NCBI RefSeq assembly: GCF_003945595.2
Contig: NW_024104998.1
Coordinates: 3,343,790-3,407,789 of the forward strand
DNA: 64,000 bases
Source: Pipra filicauda
Taxonomy: Eukaryota; Chordata; Aves; Passeriformes; Pipridae
Direction of reading: 5' to 3'
This document shows positions 43,501 through 55,464 of the stretch, one piece after another. The translations under genes were made by a program, and so were the position numbers. Under the pieces are notes generated by a model. The model was not told where the DNA came from. It worked only from the letters and a program-made list of their open reading frames with translations, and ran no database searches. Within the stretch, counting starts at the first letter, position 1; every line of letters begins with the position of its first letter.

Positions 43501-43672
43501 CAGAAAGCATCCTTGAAAATGTTCAAGGCCAGGTTGGATGGGACTTTGAGCAACCTGGCCGAGTGGAAAGTGTCCCTGTCAAGAGCAGGGAGTTGGAACA
43601 AGACGATCTTTGTGGTCCCTTCCAAGCCAAACCGTTCTATGATTCTATGATTCATTCCGTGATTTTGTGAAA
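43500..43672 (+). mobile_element. CR1 3'-end fragment about 0.6 kb upstream of CYP7A1
   Basis: Sense CR1 3' end: AATGTTCAAGGCCAGGTTGG, ACTTTGAGCAACCTGGCCGA, GTCCCTTCCAAGCCAAACCG, then TTCTATGATTCTATGATTCA and degenerate octamers to about 43672. Only the last 170 bp survive, the usual 5'-truncated form. Confidence 0.93.
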
Positions 43673-44048
43673 GCCCATTTTTTTCCTTTCTTACAGATAA
43701 ATGTTATTAGAGGAAGTGAGTCCACCTCCGCAGCCATCACTTTACCCAACAGCTGAACCCTGCTGTTCCCTCTTGCAGTGGCACACCAGAGCCAGGCCAG
43801 TCCACAAGAAGGAGAAGGGAGGGGGAACAGGCTGGCAGCTGAAGGACAGCACAAACTGCAGTCACCAGTTAGCCGAGTCTGAATCTTCTGGACAGTGGTC
43901 AGTAGCCATTTCATATATTGCTAAACTTGAACCATAAACTGCAATTGGTAAATCTGCAGGATTAATCAAAATACACCTGACTGACCTTCACATTATCAAC
44001 TATTACAGCTGTGTGGTTACTTTGGAACCGCTACTGATATGTGACCAG

Positions 44049-44058
44049 CTCAAGGCCA
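44049..44058 (+). promoter_or_regulatory. Putative LRH-1 (NR5A2/FTF) site of CYP7A1
   Basis: CTCAAGGCCA contains TCAAGGCCA, a match to the NR5A consensus YCAAGGYCR, at about -182 to -173 from the predicted start. A similar CAAGGCCA core lies in the bile-acid response region (BARE-II) of mammalian CYP7A1. The surrounding TTTGGAACCG...AGCTCAAGGCCAG also resembles it. Confidence 0.6.
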
Positions 44059-44143
44059 GATCTGCAACTGTCTGCACCAATCCAGCGAAGATCTCTGCAG
44101 AAAGGTGCCAGAACAGAGACAGAACAAGCTCTCTCCAGAAATG

Positions 44144-44153
44144 GTTAATCAAT
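44144..44153 (+). promoter_or_regulatory. Putative HNF1-type site of CYP7A1
   Basis: GTTAATCAAT resembles an HNF1 half-site (GTTAATNATT), about 80 bp upstream of the predicted start. It fits a liver-specific promoter. It is inferred from motif only. Confidence 0.45.
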
Positions 44154-44201
44154 AGCTTCTAGGTTGATTCAGTGCTATCAGGTTCAGTGGTGCACCCACT
44201 G

Positions 44202-44236
44202 TATATAAATCGTGACCTGTCTTGTTTGTCATTCTC
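44202..44236 (+). promoter_or_regulatory. CYP7A1: CYP7A1 core promoter: TATA box and initiator
   Basis: TATATAAAT begins at 44202. An initiator-like TCATTCT with its A at 44231 lies 29 bp downstream, so transcription probably starts there, leaving a 74-nt 5' UTR before the ATG at 44305. Mammalian CYP7A1 also has a TATA-driven promoter. Confidence 0.75.
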
Positions 44237-44304
44237 AGTCACCTCTCCTGCCATACTGGTGGTTACCAGTTCTCCCCTTGGAAGTTTTTTGGGCATTACC
44301 AGAA

Positions 44305-44384
44305 ATGTTCCTAGCATCTTGGATCTGGGGAACAGCAATAATACTTTGTTGTGCCTTTTGTTTTCTTCTAGGAAGAAGAAGAAG
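44305..44384 (+). CDS. CYP7A1: CYP7A1 exon 1 coding part: signal anchor
   Basis: The ATG at 44305 opens [20 protein letters not shown], then LLGRRR and a split Arg, with donor AG|GTAAGG. This is the first in-frame ATG after the predicted start site and gives a typical P450 membrane anchor. Confidence 0.95.
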
Positions 44385-47300
44385 GTAAGGAATCTGTCTG
44401 TACATGCATCTCAGTGTACCTATCCTTTATTTGTGTCAAATGTACCATGTACATAACTAAAAGAACTGTAGTCTTAAGACTGTCAGATGGACAGATGCAG
44501 GATAGCATAGGCAATGCTGTAGTTTGGTCTTTTCATAGAATTTTTGTATATGAACTTTGTAATAATGGTGTAGTAATGCATAGAGGTAGCTGTAGATACA
44601 AATCTATGCATAAATGAGGTATTTAAAATATGAATATGCATGCTCTGATTTCCTAAAGTTCTGGACAATAGTTTTACCTGTATTGTAATCACAGCTAATA
44701 CTTACTTATATCTAATTATATATTTATATTATATATTCATATAATAACTTTTAATAATTTACTGGAAAAGCTAAAGTACTATATGAAAGTTATTTTAGCA
44801 GCCATGACATCCTTATACAGGAAGGAAGTTTTCTGACTCAGAAAATAAAATTATTTAAGCATATGCTTCACTTTAAGCATATGCTTAAGTTAAAGAATGT
44901 GCTTGATTACACTTTTATGCTTCCTGAAGATCATAGCAAAGTTCCCACTGTTTTCAGCAAGGTCTGGTCCATTTATGGATTATGCCAATAATAACAACAT
45001 TTCTGCACTAAAAAGTTATTCCACTTGGTATTCAAATGAAATCAGGGATACCATTGCCCAAAAATGTATCAGATGATATTAGTGTGATGGATTATTTATT
45101 AATGTCACAATTGCATAACTCTGTATGGCAACAATTTTGCATTTAAACAGGTGAAAAATATGCTTCTGATATAGGGAAAAGAAAGATTATATAATCAAAC
45201 TGTGGTTTTTTATGTTTATGAATGGTATAGGCTGTTAAAGTTGTTCTTTCTTACATAGAATAGACCTCACAATGGGTTTAGCCCTTAAAGGAGAGAAAAA
45301 TATTTGTTAATATACTATTTGTTTGGGATTTTTTTTTTTTCATTTTTTTACATTACAAAAAGCCTAGCATCAATATTTGACTTACCTGGTAGTCCTAGAG
45401 AAGTGATCTTTATACATACTTATAAATACAGCTTTTGTTTGTGTCTTGTAGGCGACAAGGTGAGCCACCACTTGAAAATGGGTTCCTTCCATACCTGGGC
45501 TGTGCCTTGCAGTTTGGTGCCAACCCCCTTGAATTCCTCAAAGAAAAGCAGAAGAAGCATGGCCACATCTTCACTTGTCATGTAGCGGGGAAATACATTC
45601 ATTTCCTCACTGACCCTTTTTCATACTGTGCATTGATGCGCCAGGGAAAACATTTGGACTGGAAGAAGTTCCATTTTGCTACTTCTGCCAAGGTACTGCT
45701 GGTTTTAATATCTAACATGCAAAGTATCTGCTGACATACCCAGTTAATTCTTATAAGCATAGCTACGCCTTTGAAATAGAATTTGTTTCACATTTCTGCA
45801 CTTTTACTGGTTTAAAACATTGTGGTCTTTTTTCCCTTTCCTTAGTGGAAAGGCAGTTTGCAGTGATTTGGATTGTCTAAGACTGTACATTATTTAGCAA
45901 CCTAATATCCCAAATTGTTAAAGCAGAAACACAATTAGCACCATCTGCAAAATGACAATGTGTCTTGTTGAATCTGAAACCTTGAGAAGGTTCTCACTAC
46001 TTTGGAAGATTTGGTCTAAATGCCTTAAAAAATTATGTATAACAATAGGAGCTCAGTCGAACTGCTATGGAAGTAAGCAAAAAGGCTCCTGTTGATGTCA
46101 ATGACAGTTGAATGAAGGTGTAGGTAACCAGGCCATTTATTTGTAAGCATCTATTTGAATCTATTTTCATTGGCTACTTCACTGCTGTGGATCACTGAGA
46201 AAGTATCAGTTCTAGTATTAATAGCCCTTATTATGTGTGCTTCCTTCTATTAAGCTGTGAAGTTATGCTTTGTCTTTCATTTCTGTTAGACTTTATCATC
46301 AAGGTTATGACAGGCCTTACTTATCATGCATACAATTTATTTTGTGACAGGCTTTTGGGCATGGTAGCATTGACCCAGCAGAGGGAAACACCACTGAAAA
46401 TTTTCATCAGACTTTCATTAGAACCCTCCAAGGCAATGCCCTAGATGCCCTCATTGAAGCAATGATGGAAAACCTACAGTATGTCATGCTGCAGTCAAGA
46501 ACACCTAAACTTCAGTCTAATACCTGGGTGACAGAAGGACTTTATACATTCTGTTGCCAGGTCATGTTTGAGTCTGGCTTTTTAACACTTTTTGGTAAAG
46601 AATTTAATTCAAATAATGACAAAAACCTGTCATCAAAGCAGGAAACTGAGAGAGCTCGTATCCTAAATGCCCTTGAAAACTTCAAGGAATTTGATAAGAT
46701 TTTTCCAGCCCTTGTGGCAGGGCTGCCCATCCACCTCTTCAAGAGTGCCCACAGTGCACGAGAGAAGCTGGGAGAGGCACTCCTCCACAAGAACCTCCTG
46801 AAAAGGGACAACCTCTCTGAGCTTGTCACCCTCCGCATGTTCCTGAACGACACTCTGTCAACCTTCGATGACATGGAAAAAGCAAAGACCCATGTGGCAG
46901 TGCTCTGGGCCTCTCAAGCCAACACCATTCCTGCCACATTTTGGACCTTATTCTTTCTTCTTAAGTAAGTCCCAGTGTTTCTTGTTCCCAGAGAATAAAA
47001 ATGTTTGTTGTCTTTCAGAAACCATTAATACAGGCCAATTCCATGGCTTGATACTCCATCAGTGTTAAAAAACTTACTGTTTGCAACAGACATGGTATGT
47101 TGTTTTGGACTTCCACAGAAACCATCTTCACTCATCTGAGGCCAAGTAGTGATAGCACAGAGCAACTCTGTAGAGTTTTTTTTTAAAAAAAATCAACACT
47201 CCAGGGCGATGCTACACTTTGCCAAGAAAGCTTTGGAGTAAATCTATATGATATGACATCAAAAGTACTAGTTGCAGTCAGAGCATTAATTGCATTAAAG

Positions 47301-50253
47301 GCTCCCAATATAACTGGACATTTTTAGGCCATCTCACTTGAGCAAGCAAAATGAGCTTTAACTTCATTATTGTTTTCACAGGTACTTAACAGAAAACAGT
47401 TTATGCATCGATAGATCCTACTGAGGTTGCAGTGCAGACTGCAGCTGCCAAGCTTGTTACTCATGAGACAAGTGCACAGTTCAGATAATACTATTAAATA
47501 TGCATTTTAAAGTGGGCCTCTGTAGAGTACAATTTACTTCAGCAGGACTAACTCTGAAGTATGTGTCTAAATTGCTGACACATTTCTTTAGTACCCTCAT
47601 ATCTACCTGCCAATGCTAATCTGCAAGATTCTTTACTGCTTTTCACTCCCAGAATGCATTTGCTTTAGGTTTTCTGGACTTGGAGTCTTTTAACGCCCTG
47701 ATTGTGCCTTCATCAAGACACTATTGCATCCTGTTTTATTGTCTATATGTATTTTACCATAGCTTATATATTCCGTGTCTGTAAGAAAGTCTAGAAAGTG
47801 AAAGATACTATGTGGGCTTTTAGTATTGGGAAGACTCTTTTCAGCTAGACAGAATATTGCCACACCAGACAACATAAATGATGTTATAAAACTGATCTAT
47901 AATCCTGTTCCTAAACTTTCTAACTGCAGCAGGGCTATTTCCTAATCTACAACTGGCTGGTTTATTTCTTATTCTTGGCATTGATTTTTAGTGACATTAC
48001 TATTTATTACCCGAGTTACACACATCAGTTCTGTCCCACTTTCCATCTTGCCATTGGGGACAAAATCAAATATTTGGGTTTTTTGTTTTTTTTTTTTGAG
48101 CTATCATACCTTTGCCAAGACATGATAAAGAGGAACTGCAGCATTTTGCTGCAACATTTTCATTTTAGAAGGTTGTACTTGTCAGCTAACAAACTAATTT
48201 TTAGTCAGGAAGAAATTTAATGGCAAAACACCTTTTTAAAGCATTCTGAAGTGTAAATTATGTTATACCTTTGCTCTCTTGATCTTAGGAGTCCAGAAGC
48301 AATGAGAGCTGCTACCAAAGAAGTGCAAAGTATTTTGGAGAGTGCTGAAGAGAATATCAGCTTAGATGGCAAACGTATTTCCTTGAACCGAAAACAGCTG
48401 GATAATATGCCAATACTAGGTATGGTTATTTTATGCAGGAGAACCAGAAATCACACTACAATTTCCATGGTCTTCAATTTATTACCATATAAGTGCATGC
48501 TATGGAATTAGCAAGGAAACAGTACAAGAAACTGTATGTTCCTTAGTGGTAGCCAGCACAGTCAGGATTCCAAATGTTCCAGGTGGTACTGAGAGTATGA
48601 AAATGCACATGAATAGCATTTTTTCATGGGTAATGTCATGTCCCAATACTCTTACACAGCTACCTAACATAGTATTGGAGATCTGTGGATAATTCCAAAC
48701 AATATTTTGTTTGGTTATGTCTTTAGCTCAAATAAAAAAATGTTTATATTTTCACTACTTTTTCTTTAAAAAAAAAAAGTCAGCGTATATTGAAACAAAA
48801 AAATCACCCAAATTACTTCTTTTCTGAGCACAGGTTTCTATGCAGCACCTCTTAAAGTTTTAGAATATCCTGCTCACTGCACTGGTTCTTTTTTTTTTTA
48901 TGTTTCCATTTTTCACTGGTTCATTCTTTGTCTCAGAATGACAGTGTCTCACTTTCAAACATTCTGTTGCATCAACTATAAGCATTTTTCTAGGGGAAAG
49001 CCAATTAGGTTCTCGGTGTTATCTGCAGAACAGATAGAAATGCTAAAAAGAAATGAGAAAGATACTTGCTTAGGCATTTAAAAAGTTATAAATAAAATAT
49101 TTCTTCTAATACATTCAGGGTTTGATAATGGGTCTGAAATATTTCAGTATGCATGACTGTCCCCAAGAATGTAAACATACTATTTCCATGGTAATCGTTC
49201 ATTTTGCTCTCCCAACAGACAGCATCATCAAGGAGGCAATGAGGCTATCGAGTGCATCCATGACTTTCCGAGTTGCCAAGGAGGATTTCACTTTGCACTT
49301 AGAGAACGATTTTTACAATATTCGCAAAGATGATGTCGTAGCTCTTTATCCTCAACTGCTGCATTTTGATCCAGAAATCTACGCTGATCCCTTGGTAAAT
49401 ATTTTTCAAAGTGCCCTAAACACGAAGCTCTGGCAGAAGATAACAGGCCTTTATAAAGACAGTCTGTTCTTACAACTGGAGATCTGGGCAAGAAAAAGAA
49501 TAAAGTCAGTGCAAGCACTCTCTGCAAAATGTGTTTTAGTGTAACCAAAAAGTGTGCTGCCGGCCCAAAGAGTCTTCTACTTACTACCTTCCTCAGGGAG
49601 GGAAGATCACCCTTATGGGGGTCTTTGAAGAAGGACAAGGTTAAGGATAATATTTTCCCAAAGGCAGAGAATGAGAATTCTTCCAGTTCTGCTGCACAGA
49701 CAAGGATGCAGGTTATAATCTTTATTTTTAGAGGTCAGGAAAGAAACGAAGAGTTATTAGCAAAGAAGCTGGGATCATGTCCTGCATAACAGAACTTCTC
49801 AGTGGCTACCCTTTCCAAAGCAGCTGTACACACTGTATGATGTTTACTGCTAGAGGCTCTGCTTTCCCAGCCTTCATTTTATGTCTCAATGGCTTTATCT
49901 GGTCTTTGGGGGCATTCAAATATCAAGTGACTCTTTTGTGTGTTTAATTACAGACATTCAAATATGATCGCTTTCTGAATGAGAATGGAGAAGAAAAGAC
50001 TGACTTCTACCGCAACGGCCGCAAGTTGAAGTATTACTACATGCCATTTGGGACAGGCATAGCAAAATGCCCTGGCAGGTTATTTGCTGTCCATGAAATT
50101 AAACAATTTTTAACTTTGATGCTTTCGTATTTTGAGATAGAGCTTGTGGACAATAATGTGAAATGTCCTTCTCTAGATCAGTCCCGTGCAGGACTGGGTA
50201 TTTTGCAGCCATCAAATGATGTTGATTTCAGGTATAGACTGAAATGCTTATGA
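44305..50253 (+). CDS. CYP7A1: CYP7A1, cholesterol 7-alpha-hydroxylase, complete
   Basis: Six exons: 44305-44384, 45452-45692, 46351-46964, 48289-48419, 49219-49394, 49954-50253. They total 1542 nt and 513 residues (human has 504). Residues 1-22 form a hydrophobic ER signal anchor followed by five arginines at 24-28 and a GEPPLENG hinge. The I helix has [12 protein letters not shown] (about 294-305), where CYP7 enzymes carry Asn in place of the usual acidic residue. The K-helix ExxR is Glu361-Arg364. The heme-binding loop is [12 protein letters not shown] with ligand Cys453. Function: microsomal P450 that hydroxylates cholesterol at 7-alpha, the rate-limiting step of classical bile-acid synthesis in liver. 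The extra residues lie mainly in exon 3 ([17 protein letters not shown]). CYP7B1 or CYP8B1 are less likely given the sequence match and synteny. Confidence 0.97.
44857..44886. repeat. Two copies of a 12-bp palindrome in CYP7A1 intron 1
   Basis: AAGCATATGCTT occurs at 44857-44868 and 44875-44886, an 18-bp period with CACTTT between. Each copy is a perfect palindrome. Confidence 0.9.
45452..45692 (+). CDS. CYP7A1: CYP7A1 exon 2 ([10 protein letters not shown]...FATSAK)
   Basis: The acceptor is TCTTGTAG and the donor AAG|GTACTG. Residues 28-107 include [20 protein letters not shown] and [12 protein letters not shown], which are strongly conserved in CYP7A1. Confidence 0.96.
46351..46964 (+). 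CDS. CYP7A1: CYP7A1 exon 3 (largest exon, I helix)
   Basis: The acceptor is TGTGACAG and the donor TTAA|GTAAGT. Residues 108-311 include [48 protein letters not shown] sequence (here [15 protein letters not shown]) and [12 protein letters not shown]. The variable segment at about 206-222 is longer than in mammals. Confidence 0.96.
48289..48419 (+). CDS. CYP7A1: CYP7A1 exon 4 ([13 protein letters not shown]...)
   Basis: The acceptor is GATCTTAG and the donor CTAG|GTATGG. Residues 313-355 are followed by a split Asp. It covers the J helix region with [20 protein letters not shown]. Confidence 0.95.
49219..49394 (+). CDS. CYP7A1: CYP7A1 exon 5 (K helix, ExxR)
   Basis: The acceptor is CCCAACAG and the donor TTG|GTAAAT. 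Encodes [30 protein letters not shown], and [20 protein letters not shown]. Glu361 and Arg364 are the ExxR pair. Confidence 0.96.
49954..50253 (+). CDS. CYP7A1: CYP7A1 exon 6 (heme-binding loop, stop)
   Basis: The acceptor is TAATTACAG. Residues 415-513 comprise [11 protein letters not shown], the heme loop with Cys453, [18 protein letters not shown] and the conserved [16 protein letters not shown] near the end. The stop is TGA at 50251-50253. Confidence 0.97.
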   Translation, partial: TFKYDRFLNENGEEKTDFYRNGRKLKYYYMPFGTGIAKCPGRLFAVHEIKQFLTLMLSYFEIELVDNNVKCPSLDQSRAGLGILQPSNDVDFRYRLKCL

Positions 50254-50912
50254 GTATATATTTTATATTATGCATATAGACTATGTAGTATATAAATATA
50301 CTATATAACACATACTTTATATACATTTTATGTATATATGCAAATGAAACATTTCAAGTCTTGGGGGAAAATCTGTATGAAGATGCTAATTTACCAGTCT
50401 AATGAAAAATGTTTACCAGTATGGTACCAACATGCAGTGAGTTTAATGCACTGTGTTGATGAAAATGTCTCCCTCTTCATCAATCGTTTGGAAATGCAAG
50501 TTAAGATTTTGAATTGCATTTGTATAGTAGCTGCTTTTTTTCTGACTTTCCCACAGTTACTTAGAATTTCATCAGCTAATTCAAAATAATTGTCAAGATT
50601 AAACTAATTAACTAATTAACTAATAAGTTAAAACTTATTCCTTTTTATAACTGAAATTGTTGGGAATGGTGGTTCTCCCCACAGGTGAAATAAAGTTTTT
50701 GTTGTATAGAGGTAGATTCACAGTGGGGAGAGAAGAGTCTCCTGGGGAAGTACCTTTATGGTTTTATGAAAAACTAGAAAAAGACTTGAAGAAAACCTAC
50801 AAAAATGTTCACGTTCAAGTGAAACTGCAAGACTTGTATTATATTCATTGTAATATACTTATTTTCAGAAACTTGTAACTGTATTAAAATAAATTATATC
50901 GGCTGAACCAAA
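50254..50912 (+). other. CYP7A1: CYP7A1 3' UTR (probable proximal end)
   Basis: Very AT-rich, with TATA-type repeats just after the stop. AATAAA lies at 50888-50893, followed within 50 bases by a T/G-rich stretch (GTTTCTTGTTTT), so cleavage near 50910 is plausible. Mammalian CYP7A1 mRNAs often have long 3' UTRs, so use of later signals (for example AATAAA near 51602) is possible. A 73-codon frame inside it is not considered coding. Confidence 0.6.
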
Positions 50913-50914
50913 TG

Positions 50915-52640
50915 CATTTCTAGACTGTTTCTTGTTTTAACATCTTAACATTATCAAAGATTTCTGCACTGATCCAAAGCCCCTAAACCATTTTCAAATT
51001 AGCCAACTCAAACACCAATATGGAGATAAATAAATATCCACATTATATTCATCAGTGTTTCTGGCTGGCTTTTGACCCATTGCCTAAACTCTGTATTTCC
51101 ATAAGCCTCCTTAGGTCTTCCTAGTCTAATTCCATTAAAGTTATCATGGGTAGGATGCCCCTGCATTTCATTTTTAGTGGTGGCATGTCCATAAGAACAA
51201 TTGTTCCAGGGTTTGTATAATTTGGTTCTCTGTAACATCCCCGTCCCTCTCTGCTGCAAATGACAGATGTATGTATGTCACGAAAGTCCATTTTTTAGTG
51301 AAACATCTGAAAGAAATAGCTTATCATTTGCTGATGAAAAGAACAAATGGACTTAAAAAGTTGTTATCCTAGTTTTGTGTGTTTCTAAGGGCTTATGGTC
51401 TGACCTTTTGTCCTTGACTCAAAAGTAAGCCTCATCACACACAAGGAGATACAGGGCTATTACATATTTTCAAATTTCACATTCTGGCAATACATCAAGT
51501 CTAGTTGATAGAGTTCTTCCTAGAATTTTGGATTGAGTCCTAGAACTGCTTTAAATTATCTATTAGTTTCTCACTATCCACTATGCTAAATACCAAAGGT
51601 AAATAAAAAGATTTTGCAGTGGGTGATTGTTTGTTATCTGTGTGCTGTCTTTGTAATTTTATTTAATATTTTTTCATTTTCAAAGGAGATCAGAGAACAC
51701 CAATTCGTTTCCATTTGCAATATGTATAATATTAAACTATTACAGATAATGAAAAGTGTTCTGAATTATTACTTTGGTTCTCTTGGTAAAGCAAATATTC
51801 AGTACAGCTTATTTTCATACTTCTGTCAATTATATTTTGTATGATTTATATAAATTATAGCACATTCAATGTAAGCTAGGTCTGATTTGGAGAATGCATG
51901 CAAGCCTGACATCATACACGTGCCCTGCAATATGTTATTATCATTAGAGTATCTACTCCCCCTTTCTTAAACAATTCCTGCTTAAAACAACCATTTTTGA
52001 GGGTAGCAAGGCTATGCAATGTTTTAAGCAAAATACACTTCCTTGATGACCAGGAATTCAACATATAACAGCAGAAAAAAAGATAAGACAACTGCTAAAC
52101 TAATTCTAGTTTCCCTGGAAAATTAAGCTTTCTTTTATGTCCCATTGTCTCCTTCAAACTGACTGCTCCAGGCTTTTCTGATTGTGATTTGATGTTTGGG
52201 GTTTTTTCAGTTCCTTTGTTCTATGAGAAACTGAAGTATTCAGTAGATCTTAGAGATGATCTGACTTTCAGCTTCCCAAGTGTGGAAAAATAATGGAAGA
52301 TTGGTGAGGAGCATTGTGAACACATTCAAGTGGCTTGCAGCTGGGATGTCAAAACCCACACGCATCATACTAATCGTTGTTTAGCCTTGTGTGTCGAACA
52401 ACATCAGTGCTTAGATAACACAGGCCTGTGATAGATTTAGAGGCACCCTGTTGAACATGCTTGAGATTCCTGCCCTGCTGTGGGAAAGACCAAATGATGG
52501 TAAATTACACCTACACACATCCCTGAGGTACAAGTGAAAAGAGCAGGTTTGGTGATTCCCTAGCATGCACTGAGCTCCATGGTGCCTGCATCCCTGCTTG
52601 TGGGCCTCCTCCTGGGTGCTGCTTTGGGGATGCCCCCACT
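50915..52640. other. Intergenic downstream of CYP7A1: no gene seen
   Basis: AT-rich sequence. It contains an alternative AATAAA near 51602. No conserved frame, repeat family or RNA gene was recognised. Confidence 0.5.
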
Positions 52641-52646
52641 GGTAAG

Positions 52647-52790
52647 TGCTGTGGTTTAACCACAGCCAGCAGCCAAGCACCACACAGCCACTCGCTCACT
52701 CCTCCACCAGTAGGATCAGGGAGAGTATTAGAAGGATAAAAGCTAGAAGACTCATGGTTTGGCTTTAACAAAACCAGATTTTCTCTGCAT
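52647..52790 (-). mobile_element. Fragment of the same avian LTR type, minus orientation
   Basis: The + strand reads CTGTGGTTTAACCACAGCCA, GCAGCCAAGCACCACACAGC, CACTCGCTCACTCCTCC, then GGATCAGGGAGAGTATTAGA. This is the U5-side end of the LTR type seen complete at 12.3 and 25.0 kb. Similarity fades after about 52790, so the copy is truncated. Confidence 0.75.
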
Positions 52791-52799
52791 TTCATCCAC

Positions 52800-55335
<2,536 letters not shown>

Positions 55336-55344
55336 AGACAGGGT

Positions 55345-55462
55345 CAAGATCTCCTGATGCCCCTGCTCATTGCAGGGGATTGGACTGTATGACCTGTAAA
55401 GGTCCCTTCCAACCCACACTATTCTATGAATCTATGATTCTATGATTCTGTGATTCTATGAT
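55345..55462 (+). mobile_element. CR1 3'-terminal fragment with octamer repeats, plus orientation
   Basis: It reads GGACTGTATGACCTGTAAAG, GTCCCTTCCAACCCACACTA, then five ATTCTATG-type octamers: TTCTATGAATCTATGATTCT and so on to 55462. Only about 120 bp of the element remain. Confidence 0.92.
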
Positions 55463-55464
55463 CT

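Noticed and set aside
50657..50878. 73-codon frame after CYP7A1
   Set aside because: It lies between the CYP7A1 stop and its probable poly(A) signal and has no recognisable motif, so it is best read as 3' UTR.
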